NCBI RefSeq assembly: GCF_018320785.1
Contig: NC_054872.1
Location: forward strand, 23,394,769-23,458,768
Source of the DNA: Cheilinus undulatus
Taxonomy: Eukaryota > Chordata > Actinopteri > Labriformes > Labridae
Direction: 5' to 3'
DNA: 64,000 nucleotides
Shown: piece by piece, positions 1 to 12,700 of the stretch
Layout of the letters: every line of letters begins with the position of its first letter
Numbering within the stretch: position 1 is the first letter of the stretch
The notes under the pieces: model-generated
Database searches by the model: none
Seen by the model: only the letters and a program-made list of their open reading frames with translations
What the model was told of the DNA's origin: nothing
Made by a program: the position numbers and the translations under genes

Positions 1-660
1 TGAGAACAGATAAGTAAAATTTAGGCAGGGAAACACGAGATAAAGAAGAAAATGAACATGAGAAGAGTATAAAATAAAAAGAATAAGAAGAGTAGTGTAA
101 ATAAAAGAAAAGTAATGAAATAGATAAATAGTTAGAAGGGACATCACATAAAAGCAAGTCTATAAAAGTGAGTTTTAAGGAGTGATTTAAAAGATGTCAC
201 CGAATCTGCCAGCCTTATCTCTTCGGGCAGGTCATTCCAAAGTCGAGAAGCCCTGAAAGCGAAAGCCCTGTCTCCTTTAGATTTCAGCCTCGACTTTGGA
301 ATGACCAGGAAGCCCCTGCCTGAGAATCTAAGGCTGCGCAGTGGCTCATAGGGGGTCAGCATTTCAGAAATGTAGCCTGGTGCTAGACCCATATGTGCTT
401 TAAAATTGATCAGTAAAATCTTAAAATCAATTCTAAAAGTAACAGGTAACCAGTGGAGGGAAGCAAGGATAGGGGTGATGTGATGTCGTCTGTTAAAACC
501 AGTTAAAAGCCTAGCTGCTGTGTTCTGGACCAGTGATTTATTTGTAATACCAGAAAGGAGTGAGTTGCAGTAGTCCAGACGAGAGAAGATGAATGAATTG
601 TGAGGAAGGAGAACACTGAGCAATACAAGCATTAAAGGGATAAATTAATACAAAATTAAA
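1..660 (-). mobile_element. 3' end of a LINE (L2/CR1-like non-LTR retrotransposon), 5'-truncated
   Basis: The minus-strand reading frame at 144-632 encodes the C-terminal end of a non-LTR reverse transcriptase. It reads SRLDYCNSLL, then a VQNTAARLL block, then HITPILASLHWLPV, RSLRFSGRG and a tail ending SFKSLLKTHFYRLAF. That order is characteristic of L2/CR1-type LINEs of fish. The fragment lacks the reverse transcriptase core and the endonuclease, as expected for a 5'-truncated insertion. A few residues are missing between LLSGITNKS and LVQN compared with the usual family sequence, so the copy is old. The AT-rich stretch at 1-143 fits its 3' UTR. The exact boundary near 633-660 is my estimate. 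The clade is assigned from memory of the family, not from a search. Confidence 0.85.
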
Positions 661-1288
661 ATAACGGTTAATAGGAGTTTAAAGTAATAGGTAGGGTAAA
701 AGTTATTAAAAATCCAGAAAATGGTTGGTTATTTGATACGACATCCATTAAATATTAAAGCACACCCAGTCATTAAGCATTAGCTTAATTACAAAAGTTC
801 TACTAACTTTTATTTCCTTAAGGTGGGGGATATGAAAGCGGCCCCGCCATTCTTATATATTTATGTGTGTGCTCCTCAGTGGAAAAAGTCTGGTCACCCA
901 TGTTGTCAAATGCAGAAATTATGTTCAACAATTATTTCGGCTTTTATTTTGAAAATACGTTCTTTAGTTACCCCGGAAGTAAAACGTGCTTTTCGAAAAC
1001 GAGTTAGGCTGCTGCAGAGTGAGGATGTGAGGACAAAGATTGCACCTGAGCGAAAGCTCACCCTCTCTGAAGTCGAGTGTTTATTTAATTTCAAAACTTG
1101 TTTGCATTTTTTATTCCATGAACCAGTAAAAAAGCGTAACTTGATGCATGTTACGTACCGAATAGCATCTCCTCGCTAGCTATGTTTGATGGGAAATATG
1201 ACGAATTCAGCAGTGTGTGTCTTTTAGCAGCGACAATGCTCAGCAGGCCTGTCATAACCGGCTTGTTCACATTTGGTCCGTCACATCA
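661..1288 (+). promoter_or_regulatory. pigv upstream region and 5' leader
   Basis: This stretch lies between the LINE and the first coding exon of pigv. It changes from AT-rich sequence to moderately CG-containing sequence after about 820, as expected near a housekeeping-type promoter. An open frame at 823-1179 matches nothing I recognise and is not called as a gene. The transcription start cannot be fixed by eye. The leader carries at least one short upstream ORF, listed separately. Confidence 0.4.
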
Positions 1289-1292
1289 ATGA
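1236..1292 (+). promoter_or_regulatory. Upstream ORF overlapping the first pigv AUG
   Basis: A short frame of 18 codons starts at the ATG at 1236, which has A at -3, and ends in TGA at 1290-1292. That stop overlaps the ATG at 1289 (an ATGA arrangement) and lies 2 nt before the better ATG at 1295. If the leader includes it, ribosomes would have to leak past or reinitiate to make PIG-V, so it could dampen translation. That role is inferred. Confidence 0.4.
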
Positions 1293-1294
1293 TT

Positions 1295-3897
1295 ATGGAT
1301 GTCAAAGCAGTGGTGGAGTTTGCCACGGTCACTAGGGGTTTGTCGCTGGTTTTACAGGTAAGATTAAGATTAGTTGAATGAAATGGATCTTTCACCGCAT
1401 TAAATCAAGTTTCTTAGTGCAAAATCCATGTTTTAACGTCCTTGCTGCTGATGTTTTGACTCCTTAGCAATAGTATAGGTGTATGTGGTAGCCTTTGCCC
1501 AGCAGGAAAACATACTGTATGGTTAAGTAGGCTGCAGTGAAAGTGACTGAAATGTAATTGTTATTATGGATGAAGCATAACTAACAACATGATATATGCC
1601 ATAATACTGGGTTATGGTAGGATTTAATCTCAATTTATTATATATTTATATATTCATGACGTTAAGTCAATTTATGAATAAGATAGTTAATTGTTTCAAT
1701 TATTATTTTTAGCAAAAATTAAAATATCCTTTTAAATTAAATTTTATTGATTAAATGTAATTAAAATATATTTTTAAAGGTTGCATTATAACTGATAAAA
1801 TAATGCAATTCCTTCCTTGTCAACCCCCCCACACACACACATATCTGTATGTATGCATGTATGTATGTATGTATGTATGTATGTATGTATGTATCTGCCC
1901 ATATCCTTCATTTGTATCCATTCCAAAAAATACCATATTTTAAAAGTCTGATCTGATCTAGAGAAAAAAAATAGTTAAATTAAAGCCCCACCAGTTTCAA
2001 TACCACAGCAGCTAAAGTAGAAGTCTAAGACACCTAACATTCAGTTACTTGTTTGTTAATTAACAAAAATCTCAAGTAAACTTATTTACTATGTCTAAAT
2101 TGCACATATATGAAAATTGGGGTTGTATGACATTGTGACATTGCTCTGTGTCTGTCTCGCAGAAGCTTTGGGTTGAAGACATGATTAAAGATCAGCATTT
2201 CTAAAGTATTGCATTTTTTGATACTGTACAACAATAAAATAAATATAAAAAAATTAATGTCAGAAATGATTAAAGTATTTTTTTCCAACAGTTACTGTGT
2301 AGAAGCTGTTGTGAGACAATGATTGTAATGCTGTTAAATGTTTTTTCTCAGGCTGTCTTGAATGCTGCCATCCCTGACCATGACGCTGATGCATTCAGGC
2401 CCCCTCGGACAGAGGAGCCCCTTTACCTGGACTCTACAGTAGAGTGGTTGTTTGGTGGCCTCTCTCACTGGGATGCGGAGCATTTCCTCTTCATCGCTGA
2501 GAGAGGATACCTTTATGAGCACAACTTTGCTTTCTTCCCCCTCTTCCCCATAGTCCTCCGAGGCCTGGCTGAGACACTGCTGTGGCCCTTGAGCAGCTGG
2601 CTGAGTGTGCGGGGGCGTTTGCTGGTGGCAGTGGCTCTGGGCAACAGTGCTCTTTTTCTGCTGAGTGTGGTTGCCCTGCATGCGCTCAGCAGAATCGTTC
2701 TACAGGACAGACGCCTTGCTCTGCTCTCTAGCCTGCTTTACTGCATCACACCAGCCAATGTTTTCATGACTGCTGGATACTCAGAGAGCCTGTTTGCAGC
2801 GCTTACATTTGGTGGTCTATTCCTCCTGGAGAAAGGATTTACGTTCCGAGCCTGCCTGGCCCTCAGCATAGCCACTGCAGCTCGATCTAATGGACTTGTT
2901 AACATAGGATTTCTACTCTATCTTCCATCTCTGCATGCTATTACTCAGATCCGTGTGTATCGAGCAACAACAAAAGGCCACAGTAAAGTCTTCCACTATA
3001 TTTGGGTCATCATTCGCCTCCTGCTCACCTCCCTCTTGGGAACTGCAATAATCGCCATTCCCTTCTGTGCTTTCCAGTATTACGGGTACAGGACGTTTTG
3101 CACACCATCAGTCTCCTTGGAGCAGATTCCCCCTGCTCTTTTGTCGCTTGCTGAACAAAAGGGCTACCGGGTCCCAGATGAAAATGGTCCACCACCACTA
3201 TGGTGCATGAGACCCCTCCCTCTGCTTTACTCTCATATTCAGGACGTGTACTGGGATGTGGGCTTTCTTCGCTACTTTGAGCTGAGGCAGATACCAAACT
3301 TTATCCTTGCTCTGCCCATGGCTAACCTTGGCATAATGGCAGCTTATGCATACTTTCAAGCTAACCCAGGGCTGTGTCTGAGACTCGGGCTATGGGAGAC
3401 AAGCGCAAATAAAGGCCTTGACAAACCTACACCGGGAATGTTCAACTCCCGTGTGTTTGTGTATGTTGTTCACTCAACAGTTCTTCTGGTGTTTGGGACT
3501 TTGTGCATGCATGTGCAGGTAAGTCAAACTTCAAACCATCTTCTTGTAGTCCCCTTTTTCTGTGTAATTGACAAAAAAAAAAAACATTTTAATTCATCTC
3601 TATTTCTAGGTTCTGACCAGATTCATGGCCTCCTCATCTCCTGTGCCATTCTGGATCAGTGCCCATCTGCTCCTCCTCAATGAACCTCTCCTTCATCGAA
3701 GGAAAACATCACATCCTAACGTGCAGCTACACACACACTCCAAAAACGGATGTGAACACAAACCTCAAAACCCCATCATTGCTCTGCTACCACACTTTAC
3801 AACCTGCTCTCCTACCACACAGAGCATCCTGGGATACTTCCTTTCCTACTGGGTGCTGGGCCTTGCTCTGCATTGTAACTTCTTGCCTTGGACGTAA
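1295..3897 (+). CDS. pigv: GPI mannosyltransferase 2 (PIG-V), 3 coding exons
   Basis: PIG-V adds the second mannose to the GPI anchor precursor on the lumenal side of the ER, using dolichol-phosphate mannose. Coding exons are 1295-1357, 2352-3518 and 3610-3897. All introns are GT-AG and phase 0, giving 505 residues against about 493 in human. The order of family blocks is intact: AIPDHDADAF near residues 27-36, the lumenal WDAEHF at about 61-66, EHNFAFFP, PANVF-AGYSE, RSNG at about 199-202, QDVYWDVGF at about 318-326, and a C-terminus ending HCNFLPWT. Many hydrophobic membrane segments lie between them. I chose the ATG at 1295 because it has A at -3 and G at +4; an in-frame ATG at 1289 has a weak context and would add two residues. 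No frame breaks. zdhhc18 follows in the same orientation, as in human. Confidence 0.97.
1846..1894. repeat. (ATGT)n microsatellite in pigv intron 1
   Basis: About twelve near-perfect tetranucleotide copies, preceded by a short CA-rich tract at 1827-1840. Confidence 0.95.
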
Positions 3898-4345
3898 GAC
3901 TTTACTCTGAGCTTTCAATGCAATATTTCTTTGTAGGACTGGGCTGTGCACCATTCTCAGAAGGATACCAGTAGTTTTTATGGTTCATCATCAATACCCC
4001 CTTTTTGTTGTTCCAGTTCTGTCTTTATTTAGAAAATAATGAAATAGCTGTTACCAGTTTTGTTAAAACATCATAAGAGAGAAATGTATCAACACTCTGC
4101 CTGGTCTTATATCACCCCGTCCTGCACAGAACTCACTGACTTTATTAGGGTTTTATTACATGCCAATTTATTCATGCAATAGCAAACAACTTTGATTGGC
4201 ACATATCCTTATTTTAGACTCATTTGCAACAATCTGAGATCAAATTCAAATGATCAGTTTACTTGAAACTTTATCAAACACTGTTAAGTTGTAAATCTTG
4301 GGAAGACTATGGTTGAACTTGAAGAAAAAATAAATATGTATTTAT
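3898..4345 (+). other. pigv 3' UTR with poly(A) signal
   Basis: Sequence after the pigv stop is AT-rich without a gene-like frame. An AATAAA hexamer at 4329-4334 is followed by a T-rich stretch, so it is the likely cleavage signal. That would give a 3' UTR of roughly 450 bases. Other signals further on cannot be excluded. Confidence 0.5.
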
Positions 4346-5703
4346 TTTTTTCTTTTAAGGCATTTTTTTTATTTATTCTGTTAATTTTGCACTGCATGTT
4401 TGGAAAAAAAATCAAGGTACATTTTTAGGACTCTTGAGTATTACTTGTGGGAAAAAAGGAAATAAACTTTTTTGCTGCTATTGAATATTCCTTCTTGTGT
4501 TTTTTCATGTATGAAAAGTCTTTCTTCAAACATTAATATTAAGTTTAACATAATGTGATAATCTGAGGCCAGGGTGGATTTATTCTCAAACCAGTGCAAT
4601 TTTTTCACAGCAAAATCCATGTCTTTACACTGCATATCAACAGTTAGTTGTTTCTTTACTGTTTAACTTACAGACAGATCATTTTGCCAGATGGATGCTA
4701 TTTTATTGAAACCAAATATATTATGAAACAATTTGATGCACAGCAATTTTCCTAAAAAGCAAATAGCTGGACTGAAAATATGATTCAAATGGGCATGTCC
4801 CTTATCTGTTCTCAGTTACTAAACAAGCTTGGTTAAAAGAAGAGGGTTGGTTTAGAAAAACTAAAGTGGGATAAAACAACACTTCCCATGTCACTCCAAT
4901 GAAACTGAACATACAAATTAAATTGATTAATGCTGACAACTCTTTTCCCACTTAGCAGACAAAATGGTCTATTATCTTACGTATTACATGCAGACACATC
5001 TGCATCACATTGATTAATGTCATAGCTGATATAAACTTGGTGCTGCCATTCTAGTCAAACATGGAGCCATCACCTGCTTATACTCAGGCCCTCAGAGAGC
5101 ATTGCACTGGGACCTCCTAAGATTTATCTCCCAGTTGCTAAATGGTTTAAAAAGTCTGTTTTTTTTTAAACTCTGGAACCATCCTTTCTAGAAATATGCT
5201 AATTTTCAAACTATATATCTGGTTTAAGCAATACATGAATTAAATTATTTTTTTAAAGATGTGTTTCTTGGTTAATACTTATAAAATGCAAATGTATGGT
5301 GAGAATGTGTGAGACACCACCCTGTTTTTACAAAGTTACAACCAGAGAGTAAGTAGTATTAGGTAATTCTCCACAAGTTCCATCTTTAATCAGTTTTCCT
5401 AAATAAAGATAATTAGATAGGGTCCCAAAAGAGGAAAGACTGCACCCACTGCAGCCAACAGGAGGTTGAAATGGAGCTCCACTTTCTGACCAATTGCCTG
5501 TTGTGCATTAACAACAGAAACAGGTTCTTTCCACTCTTCACCAGCAAACACAAATAATTCACTGGGATGAACAATGAACAGAAGCTTCCATATCGGCTGG
5601 GTGAAGGTCAGCACTGCAAATGTTGCAGCACATTACATGAGCAGTTGATCCTTAGTCCCCACACCACCACCATTAAAATAAATAAAAAAATAAATAACCA
5701 TAT

Positions 5704-5726
5704 CTATATATATATATATATATATT
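5704..5726. repeat. (TA)n microsatellite
   Basis: An alternating TA tract of about 23 bases. Confidence 0.9.
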
Positions 5727-5825
5727 CATTTTAAAAAGAGTTTTTTATTTAAAATTGTAAACTGCTTTGGCAATAACACCAATTGATTTCCATTCCATGC
5801 TTTTGAATTAAATTTAGATGGATGC

Positions 5826-5826
<1 letters not shown>

Positions 5827-5864
<38 letters not shown>
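5827..5864. repeat. (GATA)n microsatellite
   Basis: About nine uninterrupted GATA units. It lies in a cluster with (TA)n, (CA)n and poly(A) tracts within 260 bases. Confidence 0.95.
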
Positions 5865-5902
5865 CTTGGAAATTCATGACATGAAACACCTTATCTGTAA
5901 CC

Positions 5903-5959
5903 CCACACACACACACACACACACACGTTAAGCATGCAAAAAAAAAAAAAAAAAAAAAA
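5903..5959. repeat. (CA)n tract followed by poly(A) run
   Basis: A CA dinucleotide tract at 5903-5926 is followed by 22 consecutive A bases at 5938-5959. The A run could be the tail of an old retroelement, but no element body is recognisable next to it. Confidence 0.9.
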
Positions 5960-6139
5960 TATTTGGAAAGGCAAAATATGGTTGTAGACATCCTAAATAC
6001 AATTCATCCTTATGAGAATGCTATATCGAATATTTTTGACTGTAATTCTTTTCTGTGAAAATGCTGTTTTTCCAGAGGAATTGTTATTCTGAAAAAATAT
6101 TGAAGGAAAATGTTATTACTGATAGGACAGGGTTTGCTT

Positions 6140-6721
6140 TAAATGTCAGAACAGCTTACCATATATGCCAGTCAGATTTGCAGAGGTAGCATATTCGTGG
6201 ATCTACAACTCATTTCCCCGCACGGCGCATATGATTTTACCATCCATAGCCTTTACAAATCAGCAGTGCGTTCTTGGCGTGTACCTATGGCGTATACGTC
6301 ATCATACCAAGCGTTACGTACGTTGGCTGACGATCATAAAAAAGGAAATGTGAGTGCTGTAAGAAGCTTGAGCCGAAGCCCGTCTCACAGAGTAATTGTT
6401 GATAATAGGTCACAACTTTATGACGACATATTCTCAAGAATGGCTTTAATTTAAACATCAAACATGGTAGTTAACCCAGGGTCAACTCAGGAACAGATTC
6501 AGCTGGGAAAACTCTGCAACGGAGAAGAATGGTTTTGCTGGTTCGCTAGCTAGCTAACTAGCGTAAGCTTTCAGAATGGGCATCTGAACGCTAACCGAAC
6601 AAGCCACAAAGCGATGTACAATGACTGAATTTTGAGAGGACTACGCTTTAAATACGCGATTAGAAAGGATAGTTTTTTGTGCCTTTTGCTACCTCCAAAC
6701 CGCGTGGATACCGTTTACACG
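6140..6721 (+). promoter_or_regulatory. zdhhc18 promoter and 5' leader
   Basis: This region is richer in CpG than the surrounding sequence and lies directly before the zdhhc18 start. It contains a CRE-like TACGTCA at about 6295-6301. The frame of zdhhc18 has a stop at 6626-6628, so the protein cannot extend much further upstream. Open frames here (6143-6454, 6165-6353) look like nothing known. The transcription start is not determined. Confidence 0.45.
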
Positions 6722-9700
6722 ATGAAGAATTGTGAGTACCAGCAGATAGACCCGAGGGCGCTGTCGGTGCTGCCCTCGTCGGCACAAAACCACGCCGAAA
6801 AGACGGCGCAGCGTCCGCGGAGGAAATGGGAAGTATTCCCGGGGAAGAACAGGTTTTTCTGCGATGGACGGATCATCCTGGCCAGGCAAAGCGGTGTCCT
6901 TCCTCTAACTCTGGGCCTTATTGTTGTCACTTGTGGCCTTTTCTTTGCATTCGAGTGAGTATCTAGACATTTTCCCAAAAGCTTTCTTTCCAGTGAGTCC
7001 TGAATTCATCAGTAAATTGAGCAAGTATTTATACAGGAATTACAGATTCATAATGCCGCATCTTTTAAGAAATTTAAACGGTTTATTGGCATTTTATGTG
7101 TAGATTTGTGTTGGTTTGGCTGGCATATACTTCAGTGTCGTAATCCTTTTCTTTCTCTTTACAGTTGCCCATTCCTGGTGAAGCATCTGACCGTATTCAT
7201 ACCTGTAATCGGTGGGGTACTTTTTGTTTTTGTGGTTTTGTCCCTGCTGAGAACCAGCTGTACAGATCCAGGCATCTTACCAAGGGCGACCCCAGATGAA
7301 GCAGCAGACGTAGAGAAGCAGATAGGTAAGGCAAACCATGGAAACGCACCATACTCGCTGTGGGCCAGATGGGGTAAAAGAGCTTTGCCATATGGGGGGG
7401 GGGTCTCTGAGGGACGTGTTGCTGTTGATATGTGGACAAAGACCTAAGCAGCTTATTCTCAATGAAAGGAGAAGAGTGCAAGAAACATGTATTTTTGTGC
7501 CCTGATTAGTGCCTTAAGAGGAACTGTTTTGATCATGAAATCTTAGTGAGTTTGCGCCATGCGTGTCTCTATTTTAAGATACCTCAGGATCCTCTACGTA
7601 TCGCCCCCCTCCGCGGACCAAGGAGATCCTCATCAACCAGCAGGTGGTAAAGCTCAAATACTGCTTCACTTGTAAAACATTCCGCCCTCCTCGGACCTCC
7701 CACTGCAGCCTGTGTGACAACTGTGTGGGTATGTAAACGCTTATCCTGTCTTCTGAACGACTCATTATGATTGACAAGAAGAGCACCTCACACAGGTGAT
7801 GTAGTTTGCTTCATGCCTCCCTTTGTAGCAGGATGTAGGCAATTTATGTGTGTGCAGTCTAAAGTGTACAGTCTCTTAAAGCATTACAACACCACTTGGC
7901 AAGAAGTCGCAAACTTATTTGCAGGCATAGACTTTGGTGATTCCCCCTTGGCAAATGTAGAGGTCTGCTGTGTTCATAGATGTAGTTTAGTGCATTTTTT
8001 CAGGTCTTTATTGTTGCAGCAGTCCAATCTGTTTGTATCATAAACAATTAGGTTTCAGCCATAGGACGTGATGGTAAAGAGTATTTACTGACTTTGGTCA
8101 TAGAAAAAATACCCTTTGACAATCAACTGAAGTCAAAGGAAATCAGATACAGAGTATGCCTACTTAAAAACCAAAACAATTTTAGTTTAAAATTTCTGTT
8201 TTGTATCACCCCAGCAGACTCTTAATTGCTAGTCATTTGCAAAGGGATAGTAACACAGGAAGGGTGTGCCACACTGAAGTCTGTAAGTTTGGAAGATACC
8301 CAGCTGATTAAACTGCTTTTACTTCTTGAGCCTCAAAGTAACACAAGACAAGGCTTTTTTATAGCACACATCCAAGGGTGGGAGAATAGTCTTTTCATAA
8401 CTTACACTGTAAACAAATTACAAACACATAGGCTGTATTGATTAGAGGGACACCTGGCTGCTGAATACAATAAAGGTTTAAGAAGCCATGTATTAATTAT
8501 TAAGTTATATACTATTGTACTTTGTCTCTGATCACTGTTATGTGTGCTGCTTTTGTTTCCTCAGAGCGATTTGATCACCACTGTCCATGGGTCGGGAACT
8601 GCGTGGGCAAACGCAATTACCGCTTTTTCTACAGCTTCATCATCTCTCTGTCTTTTCTGACATCTTTTATATTTGGCTGTGTCATCACACACATCACTTT
8701 ACGTAAGAATTCTTACTCTGTATAAAGACACAGTTGTCTGTCACATTATAATGAATTAATTTAAGATTTTTGTTCTCTGTTACTCTTTGTTTTCTTTCCA
8801 GGAACTCAAGCAGGCAACAGTATTGTTCAAGCCATTCAAGAGAGCCCTGCCAGATATCCTTTTTTTACCAAAGTGTTATAGTCAACCTTGTTTTTTTGAC
8901 TTGCTACTATATTGCGCCAAGAACGAATACAAGTAACACTGTTGACACTGCATTTCTTACTGCTCCCCCTCAGCCTAAGCTCAGTCTGTTAATAGGATCA
9001 GAGAGTTAGCATTAGCAAAGCAGTGCTTTTAGGCTGATGGCTCTCCAATGGGAGGTTTGCTGCCTCATGTCCTGGAGTGATGATGTCAGTGGCTAGACAA
9101 ATATAGACTGCATGACTGCAGTGTGGTTTGTTTGGATATTGAGACAGGGTGTGATCTCATTTATTCATGGTATATATGATGAGCTAACATCAAATATTCT
9201 GACATTAGAGCGTGTGTTTGTGAACTCTTTGCTTTTTACTCATGATCTCATGGAGCAGATAATCTAGTTAAGTTTTATAAGCCTGTAACTTATAGAATTT
9301 TGATTTGAAGAATGAAGAATAACAAAACTCCAGAGTTTCAACCGAGCTGCATCTAACCTAGAGTTTCAAAAACTTCTTTGTAATGTCATGGAAAGGACTG
9401 AGAGGGAGGTGAGATTTGACATCCCACTCCCTCCTCCCTACTGTCTCTAATCAGCCACAATATTCATAACATAATATCATAACCATTCAAGGTAGACTTA
9501 CCACGAGCTATCGCAGAGTGAAACAATGTTATATGGTCACGTAGAGGACATACATTCATGCAATATATTATCCACTCTATTTCATGTAAAACATGGACTC
9601 ACTCATTTCCTACTCCCTATCCACTATACAGTGAGCGGCATGTAGTTGACTGTATAGTGGACTCAACTGCAAATCACAAAAATGATTTCGAACACTTCTC

Positions 9701-12700
9701 TGGCCCTGGGAAATAAAGTCATTTCCGTCTCGCAAATAAAATGTTTAGCAACAATGGCTCATAGATTTTGATGACAATGGCTGAGGATCGAAATTAACGG
9801 TAGAGTTTCACTGAAAACTGACACTACATGTGATTTATTTCTACCTCAAGAATAAAAATACTGGTAGATAAAAAGCTTGTGTCTTTAGTAGCTAAATAGT
9901 GTACATTTTTGTGTGTAATGTAACTTATTTTTGCATAAAGATGATGGTCTCATGTCTTGTAATATACATACATTGGGACGTGAATCTTGAGGGATCGGGC
10001 GGTTTGAACTTTGCTGCAGGCGGACGGCTAAAAAAACACTGCGGGATCAGGATGTGGCCTAGCAAAAGGATGATGGAGTCAACAAATGATGTAGAAAAGA
10101 AGCTCAAACAAGGTCTTTACAACAGAAAAAGTAAACAAGGCAAGTCTGACAAGTTTTGTTAATGCAGACAAGCTCTGATGGAATAACAGATTAATATCTA
10201 CTACTGAATACTAAATGACGAGATAAGTACAGTTTTTGTGTTGTGAATGTTAATGTTTATGCTTAGAGTTGCGAAATGAGCTGACCTTGGTGCTGAAACG
10301 TGGCAGATTTGACTGACAGGTGCTGCTCACAGAGAGACTGAGGGAGAGAGATGCTTTCCGTCGATTGGTGGTTGTACATGCTTCTCTGCAGCTGATTATT
10401 TTTTAAAATCATTTAGATTAAAAGGTTGTTTGCACTCACATGATCTTCTTGGCCAGTTTTTGCACAAGGCGCTCTTTTTCGTTTTTGATGTATTCTGACA
10501 TTTTTGTTTCCCCTTTACTGCCAGAGCAACACCGGGTCTGAATCTTTATTGAATGGCCTATAAAATTACGTGTTTTCTCCTGCGGGACGGGAGAAGACAC
10601 AAAATCAATACATCTCTATTACTGTGTGGGCATGAATTCTCAGGGTTTTGCGGGAGCGGGCGGGACTGGACATACACATTGCGGGTACTGTTGAATATAA
10701 TGGTCACTTTTAAAGATGTTTGAGGTTTTTAAGGCCTTTATTCAGAGAAGAGGACTGTGGATTGAGCCGCAAACAGGAATGAGAGAATTGGGGGAAAGAC
10801 GTGGGAAAGGAGTACATGGGGTGCAACCCAACTGCTCTGCATCTGTGCCCCAATCATTTTTAACAGTTGGTGGTTTAAATGGGGAAACAAAGATATATGG
10901 TCATGTAGAAGACACAAGCAAGTATTCTATCGACCTTGTTTTAAGAAAGACTCGGTTTATTCATGTTTAACCGTGGGCACCAGCACATTACCCACAATCC
11001 TAGAGTGTCACTGCAATATTTATGATTGGTAGAGCCAGATGAAGTTAACTGTTGTGGAAAAAGTGGGTGGTTATTGTTTAGCTCTGTGGTGATGACAGTC
11101 ACCACCACATATGTCACTTTGCACACAATCAGCTAGTAGAAATCTTTCAAGAAAATTGTTGCTGTTTGAATTTGTGCTAAAATGTCAAGGTCCGGACCCT
11201 AACTGATAAACAGTATTACTGAACCCCAGACGAACAGGTTTTCTTCTAAAAAGTGATCAGAGAGTGTAATTATAAACGATTTCATGGATTGTCTATGACT
11301 GCTACATTAACACACAGCTTTTTGTAGATTTTTTTGATGAGTTGTTACATCTATCTGCTTTAAATGATAACGGTTATGCTATCATGCCTTAACTCTTCCT
11401 TGCGCACTGTGGTGGAACTGGTGATTTGTTTCTTCTCAATCTGGTCTATTCTTGGCCTCTCAGGCTTCCATACATACTTAGTGGCCTCAAACCTCACAAC
11501 AAATGAAGATGTACGTAGAAATGTCTCTTCTAAATTTCATAACTGTTAATATAAATCTTGCCTTCTGACTGACCACTTACTGTATTTCTCACTGTGCAGA
11601 TTAAGGGCTCCTGGTCGAGTAAACGGGGCGCGGAAGATTCTGGGAATCCATACACTTACAACAGTATTATCACTAACTGTTGTGCGACGTTATGTGGACC
11701 CATGCCCCCTAGGTGAGGAGAAATCCCCATCAGCTTAACTGTGATTATTTTTTTTAATGCGACACATATCCTTTGCAAAGTTAACTGAGTTTTGCTTGGT
11801 CTGTAAATATTTCCCTCAATTCAGTTTCAGTGAAAACATGTCATAAACCAGCCCAAAATTTCTTCATAATCCTTCGTTCTGTTTTCCAGTCTGATCGACA
11901 GACGAGGTTTCCTTCCTCCCGATGAAGCGATCCCTACCATGTCTGCCTCGGAGATCGAGCTGCCACCTTTCACTGCCAAGAACGACGCACACATGGTAGG
12001 ATGAAGCAATCCTCCCGAGTCCTGACTGTCCCATAGCTCCTGTGTTGTGGTTGTTAACCAGCTCCTCGTGCGTGTTATCCATTCAAGTGTTTGTGTGTCC
12101 ACACAGTCCTCCTCTAGACATCTAGCCTCAGTATCTCAAGCTGCTCTGCCATTATGCAGTACTTTTAAACTGTTTCAAGTTTTATGAAAGATATTTTCAA
12201 ATAATGAATGTTAAAAGTATTCCTGACTGTTATGAAATTACCAGGAGCTTGGAGGATTGGGAGCCAGATTTAGACATAAGGAGTAAAGATGATAAGAGAC
12301 AGAAGAGGCATAATTCATCATTTATCACACAGCACGCTGGAATAAAAATGCTGTGTCATTTCGTCTTTGATCTAGAGGAACAAAATGTCCCAGAAACCAC
12401 TTGTAACACTGTTCGGCACCTTTGAGTGGTTAAAAACACGTGAAACCTAGCAGAGACTTTTTACTTTAAAAATTGTAATCATGTGTTAGAAAGTAGAGTT
12501 GCTGAGTGACCTTGCCATGCTGCTGCAGATCTTAAGATGATTTGGTGCGGTGTGGCATTGTTCTGGTTGCACCTATTTTTTGTTTTTGTTTGCCTTCATA
12601 TCAACGTTGCTGTATCTACCTCCTTGTTACTGTACCACTGGGTTTACTTGTGTTTTTGTGTGAAGATGTGTGAACACAAAGGACTTTTTATTTTTTGCTT

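Larger units (their letters stand above)
4346..6120. other. Intergenic spacer, AT-rich, no clear gene
   Basis: I see no supported gene between pigv and the zdhhc18 promoter. A minus-strand open frame at 5399-5614 has a protein-like composition but no recognised family; it is discussed in the findings. The 3' half carries four simple-sequence tracts, listed separately. Confidence 0.6.
8854..11407 (+). other. U12-type AT-AC intron (zdhhc18 intron 5)
   Basis: The intron begins ATATCCTTT at 8854, an exact match to the minor-spliceosome 5' splice-site consensus. It ends in AC at 11406-11407. A branch-point element CCTTAAC at 11387-11393 lies about 15 bases before the end, the usual U12 distance. 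Joining AG at 8852-8853 to T at 11408 gives a serine codon and the family sequence [17 protein letters not shown]. No GT or AG is available at these edges, so a normal intron does not fit. Length is 2554 bases. Confidence 0.93.

Noticed and set aside
823-1179. 118-codon + strand ORF before pigv
   Set aside because: No recognised family, no splice link to pigv, and it covers the likely promoter region. Treated as a chance frame.
6143-6454. 103-codon + strand ORF before zdhhc18
   Set aside because: No recognised domain, and it sits in the promoter/leader; the zdhhc18 frame is closed by a stop at 6626-6628.
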